A stretch of 24,072 nt of DNA, taken from contig BDIP01000239.1 of NCBI GenBank assembly GCA_003568945.1, positions 1 through 24,072 on the forward strand. The letters run 5' to 3'. Below are positions 10,205 through 18,574 of the stretch, piece after piece (positions within the stretch are counted from its first letter, which is position 1; each line of letters begins with the position of its first letter). Under the pieces are notes generated by a model. It was not told the origin of the DNA and did not search any database. It saw only the letters and a list, made by a program, of their open reading frames with translations. This DNA is from Kipferlia bialata (taxonomy: Eukaryota > Fornicata). Made by a program: the position numbers and the translations under genes.

Positions 10205-10776
10205 GCTATCTCTCTACAGTTAGCGACAAGACACAAGTAACAAAGAGCAGGCAATACTCAATCATCAAAGAGGAAGAAATGGGTATGGTCGAGAGTGGTG
10301 GGGGTGTAAGGGTGATAATGGAATGGGGTGTATGGGGAAGAGGAGGGGGCGTGGCACCAGAGCAAACAGGATGGTTGGATGGCTGGGTGAATGTGTATAC
10401 TAGGCCTAGCAGTATCTTCTCTAAACCACACACCTTGGAAATATTCTCCAACGTATGCAGCTCCCTTCAGAGTATGAATGTGTTCCACGGACAGGTTAAC
10501 TAGGGATACAGGGTGAAAAAGAGCAAGGTGCAATTTGTGACCGTACAACAGGTTAACTAGGGATACAGGGTGAATAAGAGCAAGGTACAATTTGTGACCG
10601 TACAACCAACTGCCACCGATCTGTGTTTGTCAATAAGGGGTTAGACAGTTCGCTGCGAAGTAGCCTCTCTTCTGAGAGTGCATGGGAAAAGCAGGGTAAG
10701 AGAGTGCATTGAATGTCGAGTGAGTAACTGTACAATATTGAGACAGTGATATGTCTCCGGGCAATTCACCAGTCAG
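10205..10776. other. unresolved region with one likely minus-strand exon
   Basis: No full gene model here. On the minus strand, 10499-10434 reads NLSVEHIHTLKGAAYVGEYF after a CCTAG acceptor and before GTGTGT. It resembles a propeller blade and may be a 5' exon of the kelch gene; joining it needs an acceptor next to 10208, which is weak. The 57-bp tandem duplication covers its upstream edge. On the plus strand the N-terminal Derlin exons would be expected here, but I cannot see them. The part 10280-10400 is G-rich without clear coding potential. Confidence 0.35.
10494..10607 (-). repeat. 57-bp direct tandem duplication containing a 3' splice site
   Basis: Two units, 10494-10550 and 10551-10607, differ at only three positions, so the duplication is recent. 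The unit is 19 codons and stays open on the minus strand. Each unit includes a sense-strand pyrimidine tract and CCCTAG acceptor followed by TTAACC, the start of a likely exon. Confidence 0.95.
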
Positions 10777-11605
10777 GAAATATTCTCATGTATGGTACTG
10801 TGTATAGTTATAGTGTGTATATAGTGAGTCTCTGCCTCTCTCTTCCTCCCCCACCCCTCATCCCCACCCCCAGTGCTTCCCCTCTGGGCAAGGTGCTGCG
10901 TGACTTAGTGCATATCTTTCTCTCTCTCTCTCTCTCTCTCCCCCCCCCCTTCTTCCCCCCCCCCCCCCCCCCCCCCCTTTCTCTTTTCCCCCCCCCCCCT
11001 TTCTCACCCAGGTGGTGCCCCAGCCGACTTTGCATTTGTGGTTGTCTTCCAGTACCTGGGTCTCTTCTGCCTCAACCTCTGGCTCCAGATGCCCTTCCTC
11101 GGTCATGCCTTCTTATCTGCCTTAGTCTATGTATGGGCCAGACGGTACCCCGACGCCAACGTGTCCTTCTTCGGGCTTTTCAAGTTCCCAGCCCCCTTCC
11201 TCCCCTACGTCAATATCCTAGTGGCCATAGTGACAGGAGCCAGTGCAAAGGTACACACTATCTAGCTTCTAGAGCGTTCTCGTTAAGTATCCCACTAGAT
11301 GTTCACGCCAGGCCGACATATTCGCCATTCTTGTTGCCCACACGTACTACTATTTGGCTGACATCTACCCCCCCACCCACATGGGAAAGGAGCCTCTCAA
11401 GCAGCCCGTGCTGCTCTGGCGGCGTCTGGTGGCGCCTATCCTGCAGATGAGACAGTCACATGCACCCAGGAACAACCTAGGGGGTGCTGCCCAGAGCCAG
11501 GTCAAGGTCAAGGCAGAGAAGCCACGGTTCACAGGGAAGCCACGGAGTGTGAGTCCCACTAGACCCCCAAGGGGGGTGAGGGTGAAGAAGGAGAAGCAGC
11601 AGTAG
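10777..11605 (+). CDS. Derlin family protein (ERAD), N-terminus not found
   Basis: Derlins are polytopic ER membrane proteins that move misfolded proteins to the cytosol for degradation. Clear exons are 11012-11250 and 11312-11605 (TAG). They read GAPADFAFVVVFQYLGL, the helix LWLQMPFLGHAFLSALVYVW, then FFGLFKFPAPFLPYVN (the FxxFxAPYLP region of the family) and VAHTYYYLADIYP, matching the conserved GHxYYFLxxxYP. The tail is basic (KEKQQ end). Likely smaller upstream exons are 10874-10892 (CFPSGQ) and 10777-10823 (NILMYGTVYSYSVYI), which fit the family's YxYSxxLE...G.PADF segment and join in phase. The first two membrane helices and the WR motif are not visible upstream. The acceptor at 11011 is preceded by a long C/CT tract. 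Family call is strong; the 5' end is open. Confidence 0.8.
10917..11009 (+). repeat. CT/poly-C low-complexity tract at a 3' splice site
   Basis: A (TC)n run followed by several C homopolymers (one of about 24 C) interrupted by TT and TCTTTT. It directly precedes the CACCCAG acceptor of the Derlin exon at 11012, so it forms the intron's polypyrimidine tract. Homopolymer lengths may be inaccurate. Confidence 0.9.
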
Positions 11606-11980
11606 CACATAGAAACACACATTACTAGTATGGTATATTTCGGGTGGGTAAAGTGATGAATATTCTCTTTATTGATAGATAGAGCCATGGGAGTTCCCCT
11701 GGGTGACCCATAGTATATCCACTACTGACCTGGCCTCTCACTCACTGATACTTGCCGAAGAGATATACACAGATTTACTCGACACTAAGTAGTCTTCTTG
11801 ATACCACAGAGGATACTACGACGATAGACAGTTGCGTGGCCCCATATGTATTGAATGGTATGTATACTAGAAATAATGAAATGGGACGCGACAGACACTG
11901 TACGCAGGGTGTCGTCGTAGATTATGTAGAGAGAGATACTCGATCGTGGACTGTGTATGCAGAGGCATGACGGGTAGTGA
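11606..11980. other. spacer between convergent genes
   Basis: 375 bp between the Derlin stop (plus, 11605) and the stop of the next gene (minus, 11981). I see no convincing exon, RNA gene or repeat. It should contain both 3' UTRs. No clear AATAAA-type signal stands out. Confidence 0.5.
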
Positions 11981-13082
11981 TCACTCGATCTGGGGTGTGA
12001 ACAGCATCGACTTGACGGCATTGGGGTTCTTGCACAGCTTGTCGAAGTAGGACATTGTGAACTCATCGAGAGTGCCTGGGGGTGAGAGGGGAAGATACGT
12101 AATATATGACTATACTACGAGACACCCTCTACCTTCGTCGCTGGACAGTATCATCCTCGCCTCCATGTCTCTCTCGTATACGATCTGCGCCCGTTGCCTC
12201 TTCTCCCACACATCCTGGCCCAGTGCCGCCTCACACATGTGGAGGGCATCGTTGAGGGCCTTGCGCGGCAGAGCGGCACCCCACCTCTTGAGCCGGGTAA
12301 GAACGGCAGATCCTGGGTGAGAGGGGGGGGGGGAGGGGGGGAGAGAGAGAAATATAGAGAAAGTAGCACTGATATGATGGTAGGATCTGTCATAGTTTGC
12401 ACCACTTGGATGTTGCGTCAGTATCTCCTAGCAGCATACACCCACCTGCCCCTGCCATCTGGACATGCTTCTGGGCAGCCACCCCGGCACTAGGCTTGAC
12501 CAGGCCCACAGCCACCCCGGTCATCACAGTCAGGTGGGTCACAAACACACTCAGCAGACGCTCCATGGCCTGCAGGGTGAGGGGCAGCAGAGGGCGATAT
12601 AGGATATGTGTAGAATTGTACTTGGATTGGTTGTACATATGCATATATATATTAACCCACCTGGTTCTTGTCCTGGTTGACAGCCCTGGTAGCCAGACAG
12701 TTGTCAGCCACAGACTCCAGCACGAGGAAGAAGCAGAACCGACAGTCAGACGGCATCTAGGGTGAGGATGAATAGGGTAGTTCCATTAGGAGACAGAAGA
12801 GAGACAGAGACAGAGAGAGAGAGAGGGGGGGAGGTAGGGGGGGGGGGGCTTGACAAGAACTCATACTCTCTGCAGTAGCACTGGCTAGTGTCCCCCCACC
12901 TCAATGACCCCCTTGAAGAACTGGTATGCGTATGTCTCCACCATCTCGGGGGCATGCACTACAGCCTCCTTGAAGAGCTTCATCACGTCATACGTGATGT
13001 TGTTGGCGTCTGCACGAGGGTCTGCATTCTCGAGATAGTGCACGAATGTCTGTAGCTTCCCTAAGGACTCCAGAGCACCCAT
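11981..13082 (-). CDS. helical protein, CID/VHS-like, five exons
   Basis: A 225-aa all-helical protein. Exons 13082-12900, 12756-12661, 12569-12446, 12312-12133 and 12075-11981 (TGA) join with consistent phases, and every intron is GT-AG. Order and pattern recall a Pol II CTD-interacting domain or a related VHS/ENTH superhelix: KLQTFVHYLENADP, then CRFCFFLVLESVADN in the place of the family's LYLxDSIxxN, then VLTRLKRWGAALPRKAL in the place of the RLLxIWxxR segment. I infer this from pattern only; sequence identity looks low. A KRQRAQIVYERDMEAR helix follows. The gene starts 240-290 bp from a divergent cupin gene. Gene model is strong, function weak. Confidence 0.75.
12318..12356 (-). repeat. 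poly-C/CT tract at 3' splice site (G/GA on plus)
   Basis: Runs of G and GA on the plus strand, which are C and CT on the sense strand, ending at the CACCCAG acceptor of exon 12312-12133. It replaces most of the intron's 3' half. Confidence 0.85.
12798..12848 (-). repeat. CT/poly-C tract inside an intron (GA/G on plus)
   Basis: GACAGAGA, (GA)n and then G runs on the plus strand; pyrimidine on the sense strand of the CID-like gene. It lies in the intron between exons 13082-12900 and 12756-12661. Confidence 0.85.
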
Positions 13083-13375
13083 ACAAGGAGATGTCCTGTC
13101 CCACTCTCAAGAGACAAGGAGACAACACCCCAAGACAGCGAGGGTGGCCAAGGGCGTCAAGAGGATGAGGGGGGAAGCAGCGGAAAGGCAGTGGATCAGA
13201 AGAGACGATATGGCTACTCCCTCAGTACTTGTCAGAGTCGAAAGAGAATGTGTGAAAGATCTGTACACGTACTGACGGAAGAGGGTCTATCCATTTTTGT
13301 TGCTCCGACCGACACCGATATATGATATATATCATATATCCAATCAAGGCTTCTTCTATACAGCCTATCCGGTGC

Positions 13376-14357
13376 ATGGATATCCTTACCCCAACATGTG
13401 AAGAACAGGGGCACGTGTATGAGTTTGTGTCCTGCAAGAACCAGGTTTCTGTGACGTATACATACAATGAGGAGTGGTACTGGCAGTTCATTCACATTGT
13501 TAGGGATGGGACAATTCAGACACCATTGCTGCAGCCACAAGGGGAGGGAGAGTCCGACACGTATCTTAAGGTCATATCTGGGAGTGTGGAGGGTGTGTCC
13601 CCGTGCCCTCCCCTCCAGACCTCCAGTGCCCTGTACACCCTGTCCACCATCAGGGCAGGGGGGAGGGGGGCAGTGTGCTGTGTGTTTAGGAGGATGAGGG
13701 ATGCCGCTGATATCACTACAGTCCCTGGGTGTGTGGATGTGGTGGATATACCGGAGGGTGTGTCTGTACTAGACTGGACACACTGCAATGACAAGTACCC
13801 AGGTGCCTTTGCAGGCCATGCCTTCTACAACCTGGCAGGGGTGGCACTCAGGCTGGACGGGGCACTCGTGTCATACTTCCAGGTGGGGGTGTCGAGGAGT
13901 TATTTGTGGTGGACTATATATATTGTGTACTCTCTTGACAATAGTCTATACATAGTGTTACATAGTGTAACTAGTCATTACACAGATCTATCCATTCTGT
14001 CTCTTACCCTAGATGTGGGCTGCCGGCCTGGGTGTGGACTGTGGAATGCACGACCACTCTGACCTCAACAGCGACAGTACCTTCTGTGAACAGCACTTCA
14101 CCCTGTACAACGGGAGTGGAGCAGGTGGCATGGCCTACCTCTCCCCCAGTGCCTGCACCCTTGTGTCTGTGCCCCTACCAGTAGGGTATGAGCACGGCCC
14201 ATTCTGGCACACCTCCCAGGATGGTAGGCCTCTGCTGAAGACATCGGGGTGTGTGTCCTATCCCCTCCACAAGTGGCAGGCAGGGGGGGAAGAGGGGGGC
14301 GATCAGCAGCAGTTCGACCTCTGGGCTGTGTTTGAGACTAGGCCACAGTATGTGTAA
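13376..14357 (+). CDS. cupin protein, aldos-2-ulose dehydratase-like cupin
   Basis: Two exons, 13376-13882 and 14013-14357 (TAA), joined in phase 0 across a 130-nt intron, 283 aa from the ATG at 13376. The frame is open from 13322, and an upstream exon beginning at an ATG near 13210 is also possible. Exon 2 carries a cupin metal site, GVDCGMHDHSD followed by EQHFTLYNGSGAGG, i.e. HxH, eight residues, E, six residues, G. It is followed by GYEHGPFWH, DGRPLL, YPLHKWQAGG and FDLWAVFET. From memory this order matches the C-terminal cupin of fungal aldos-2-ulose dehydratase/isomerase (AUDH-cupin), where these residues hold a metal and act on anhydrofructose-type sugars. Exon 1 has several Cys and a beta-rich pattern, as for the first half of a bicupin. 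There is no fungal-type propeller domain. Sugar specificity is unknown. Confidence 0.65.
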
Positions 14358-14526
14358 TAATAGAATACCAAGTGGGTATTTGTATAACCAACTCACTGGT
14401 GCGTTGGAGATATTGAAGCCACCGACTCTAGTGTTCTGATGTGTATAATGAGGACTCTGTACAAGGTGGTCTTGGGGACAGAGTGTCGGAAAGAGTAATA
14501 ACAAAACTTCGGTCTTTGTCCACACC

Positions 14527-17467
14527 TCAAGTCTCTGGGGCGACGAGACCTTTGGGGGATCCCTGAACCGGAGCGCCATCACCCACGTCCACCGTCCTGG
14601 GTCTCTTCCCATACTTGACTGTATCCTGCTCTGTCAGACCCGGGCAGAGTGCCATCTGGAGAATGGACCCTGCGGGCTGGCGAGATACGATGCTTTGAAC
14701 GGACCAGTCCACATATCGGTTGGGGGGAAGAATGAAGACGAAGGCGCAGGGGACATCCCGTGGCACAACATCAAGGAGTGTGTCGGAGAACAGCGAGGGA
14801 TTGAAGGGAGTGGAGTGCTCGGCCCTGACAGTGCACCGAAGGAAGAGAACACAGGGCTTGGAGTCAACGTGGAGTAGGAGAACACCCTCAAGCGCCGAGA
14901 TGTTGGGCTCATGGGGTCGAAGCAGGACGGGAGAGGTATCCCCAGCGATCATCGCCTTTAGTGGTTCCTTGAGTTTCCGCTTCATGTGGGCAAGCGGGTA
15001 CCAGAGACGCTTTATGGGCGCTGTTAAGGATATATCCTGGAGATTGAGTACTGTGAGACTTAACTGTTGAGAATGAGAGACGAGTGTCCGGCCATATCCA
15101 ACCTCCTACCTGAAGCGTCTCATACACTGAGTCTGGGGTTGGAGCGGAGGGATAGGGGCCAGAACATGATGTGCGATACCGGCCTATCTCCTTGACAGAG
15201 AACATAGGGTGTCTCGAGTCACCACAAGAGAGAAGGAGGAACCACTGGAACCACAACTCCTCCAGTATCAATCCACTGGGAGACTGAGGATGCGGGATAT
15301 CTTGGTCATAGAGAATCGACCGTACTCGGGACAACTGGTTCGTGACAGCAATCCTGGCTGCCTTGGCTCTGATAGCAGGGGTAGCCCAATGGTAGCTGGG
15401 AAGTGAGATGGGGTCCGAATACACTCTGCTCACTCAAGCAAAATGATTCTGATGGATACAATACTAGAATATATAAATACGACTTGAATATACAATATGT
15501 ATACACTTATACACCCATACTACATATTGAGGACCTGGGCAGGAAGTCACCGTCGGCCTCGATGTGGAAGAGAGAGTCGCTGTATTGGGCAGCCAGCAAC
15601 GATTCACCTCCCTCATATATCATATCCATCAGTACTGTTGTGTCCGTACTCAGTCTCACAAGGGCCTGATCAATGGCCAGAGAGACTACAGCCGGCTTGT
15701 CTAACACAGCTCTAGCGGTACCTGGAGGGAGAGAGAGGGGGGAGGGGAGAGGGAGGGGGGGGGGATAATATACCTCCAAAGAGCCTAAAGCGGTGCTCCA
15801 GTATCTGACTGTCTGTCATGGACTCAGGATCACTGTACGACATCTCCCCTCTCCTCCCTCGCACAGGGACAACTCGGAGACCCAGATTCCTCACAGCTCG
15901 TTTGATCTCTGCTAGGGTCCAGAGGCCCATATACAGGTTGACACCATCCATCTTGTTCTTCGTGGTGTTGCAAACAATGAGCTTGTGGGGGGAGGTGAAG
16001 TACCAGTTGTGGTTGCAGAAGGCAGGAACCTCAGTGTACTTTCCATAGGCCACGTCGGTCAGTGACACAACAAGGTCTCCCTCACTCTGCCATCCCTCCA
16101 CGAGGGCAGACAGAGGTTGATGGGACCCAGCTCCGACTCGTCTGACAGTCACGTCAGTGCATGTCGCATCGGGCCGGGCATCCAGAGAGATGATAGTAAC
16201 GGGGACGTCCTTGCCATTGGTGGTGCCCTTCTGGAAGAGAACCCTCCCCCTGAGCTGCTTGTCCCTGAGTGAGTCACACTATACAGAAGGATATAGAAGT
16301 AACTGTCAAGTGGTGGAAGCGAGCCGTGAAAGAGAGAATGTGTCTGCCAGATGATGTGTGTGTCAGGGAGAGGGGGAGTCAGAGATCGATAGAGAGAGGG
16401 AGACAGAAACTATATGGGTCAGAGAGAGTGTTTGTCTGAGAGAGAGGCTGTGTGTTTGTCTGAGAGGGACGGGGTGTGTTAGAGAGAGAGGGACAGGAAT
16501 ATTCCAACATGTGAAAAATAGAAATGATATCAATATGATTAAGCTTGGGATCCAGAAGATGACGCATTGTGAGACCAATACCCGTGTCTGCATTTGACAA
16601 CCATGTAGACGAAGATCGTGTTGACACATGGAGATACGGGCCAAGATGGTTACCTAATGTGGTTCAGGAGTCTCCAGCAGGAGTACACGCGGAAGAATGT
16701 CTTGCCACATCCAGGGGTGCCCGTAATGAAGACGGGTACTGGAGAAGACGTCTTGTCGAACATCTTGGACTCCTTCACTACTCTCTTGAACAGCGGACCG
16801 TAGCACTTCCGTATATACACCTGGGTCAGGAACTCAGATGAGGGAGGACCTAGGAGTAGAGAGAGACAGCAGAGGCCGCAAGTCTGTTCCCGACCTTAGT
16901 CACGCCCTTCTTTATGGAGTTGCTCATGTCTATGAGGCCATAGGGAAACTCTAGGTGTGTCTTCTTGGAATCATAGGGAAGGGCACAGACGCGGGCAAAC
17001 TCATAGTCCTGATCGACCTGATAGGAGTTGAAAGAGAGAGCTATATATAATGAATTGCAAAAATGAATACCACCAAGGTACCGTTTCGATTGATGACCCC
17101 ACTGATCTCTCTCACAGACATCAGCTATACCGTATACAACACTCAGACGATTTATCTATAGTCACAAACAAAGACACTATAGAAACACACTATATACTGA
17201 TACCTTGGTGGCCTCTCTCTCTCTAGTGGTCTCTGCCTGGGAGTGAGATGAAGAAACATACATACAGCTCTGACTGTGAACGTCGTGTCACAACAAATGT
17301 CATCTCAATCATCACCCAGATACCCATTTCACAATATCACATCTATACATTATACAGACAGCCGATAGTAAAATCCATCTACGAACCAGTATCCATTCAA
17401 CAGCATTTGCAACCAAAACAAAACATGCCGAGGCCGCCACCGAGGCTAGAAGTGTCGGGAAGTCCAT
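14527..17467 (-). CDS. Crinkler/RHS-type P-loop NTPase with nuclease-like tail
   Basis: About 645 aa. Exons: 17236-17204, 17124-17071, 17017-16895, 16832-16654, a short one near 16.6 kb, 16264-15774, 15721-15535, 15425-15110, 15036-14527 (TGA). Walker A is PVFITGTPGCGKTFF, followed by strand TIFVYMVVK. A Walker B-like GDLVVSLTDV comes later, then WYFTSPHKLIV and LWTLAEIKRAV. Then comes LEHRFRLFGGTARAVL, the RFxxFGGxxRxVL signature shared by Crinklers and trypanosome RHS proteins. The C-terminal exon has NISALEGVLLLHV, CVLFLRCTVRAEHSTPF and CAFVFILPPNRYVDW, as in the restriction-endonuclease-fold end of the family. An upstream exon 17467-17387 (MDFPTLLASVAASACFVLVA) could add a signal or anchor, but this is weak. 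One exon boundary does not fit normal splice sites, so the gene may use an unusual intron or may be decaying. Confidence 0.8.
15722..15768 (-). repeat. poly-C/CT tract at 3' splice site (G/GA on plus)
   Basis: The whole 52-nt intron between exons 16264-15774 and 15721-15535 of the Crinkler-like gene is made of GA/G runs on plus, pyrimidine on sense, up to the CTCCAG acceptor. Confidence 0.85.
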
Positions 17468-17519
17468 ATCGCTGGATGGTGAGACATGAGCGGAGGTAGA
17501 ATATACTAGTGATCAGTGA

Positions 17520-17551
<32 letters not shown>

Positions 17552-18574
17552 TGGGTGCATACCGTTGAGTTGAGAGAGTGTGTGGATGGTGTATATTCGC
17601 GGCAGGCACAGAGAGGGAGATAGAATGAGAGGGCTGAAGTGCTGGGCTACGCAGTGTAGGTGCAGAGAGGGCGTGTGAGATACACTCAGGATTGGGTACT
17701 TTCGAACGACAGGTATAGATAGAGACATAGAGGGTAAAGTGTGTATACACTGCAGCCACACCCAGAGAGAGAGAGTGTGTCAATGCAGTGTATATACTCT
17801 CCTGAGTCAGCAGAGTGGTGGGAGATTGTATGGCAGATATACATAGAGAGAAAGACGGTAAATGGTTGTATACATGACAGTAAGGTCGACCCTATAGTGA
17901 GTGAGACGAAGGGATGTATAGAACTGAGTGAATACCACACGTGTAGGGAAGACAGTGGAGTGTGCATGATATGGAAGGAGTCAGAGGGATGTGGGCAGCA
18001 AAGGTGATCAAAGTAGGAGAGAGGGCACGACAAACCTACAGACTTGGGGGCGGAGCTTCGGTGTTTGCAGTCCTAGCGTGAGATATGGTGAGTATGCAGG
18101 AGCATAATGCATGGTGACACTCGACAGAGAGAGCAGAGTAGTAGTCGATGAACCAGCTGACACCCGGGAGTACTGGTGGGGTAAAGTGGGGATATGCTCG
18201 AACACTGTCATAGTCATCTATTACTACTAACACCACCGTAGTATAGATCATTACCTTCCTGTCAGCATACACACGAGTTGCCAGTAATGGGACCTGACGC
18301 ACTGATGAGTGTATCGTGAAGAGAGGAAAAGATCAGTGTACATTGTCGTAACTATCGATAAACCCTCAGACGGACACAGCAGGTCAGCGCCTCTCCACGC
18401 CCTTTTCTCACTCACCAGCGAGGGTGCTTGGACTACAAGCCTTGGAGTATTACCATACCTACTCCCGAGTACCCACCGCGGCATAGGCCCCTGTCTATAT
18501 CATCCCCCCCACTCCCAGTGCACAGATAGGGGCAGTGGCAGTGTCCAGAGTGTGAGAGAGGGTCCCTCCACAGC
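17468..18574. other. 1.1-kb region without a convincing gene
   Basis: It lies between the Crinkler-like gene (minus) and the LRR/IQ gene (plus). It holds a TAA microsatellite (17520-17551) and GA-rich patches. One minus-strand segment, 18288-18255, reads VPLLATRVYADRK and is flanked by a CATCAG acceptor and a GTAATG donor. A second, around 18170-18080, reads SWFIDYYSALSVECHH. These could be exons of an unknown minus-strand gene or 5' exons of the Crinkler-like gene, but I cannot chain them. Confidence 0.4.
17520..17551. repeat. (TAA)n microsatellite
   Basis: About ten perfect AAT/TAA units in a row, in the non-coding stretch upstream of the Crinkler-like gene. Confidence 0.95.

Noticed and set aside
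10500-10577. TAGGGATACAGGGT in both units of the 57-bp repeat, close to the I-SceI homing endonuclease site
   Set aside because: One base is missing from the core and the 3' end differs, and no homing endonuclease gene is near. It is explained by the duplication of an intron-exon border.
12151-12405. Minus-strand frame through the poly-G tract at 12318-12356 as a continuous exon
   Set aside because: The CACCCAG acceptor at the exon border and consistent phases of the five-exon model show the tract is intronic.
13322-13345. TATGATATATATCATATAT inverted repeat considered as a regulatory hairpin
   Set aside because: Simple TA-rich palindromes are frequent in the spacers and introns of this window, and nothing ties this one to a function.
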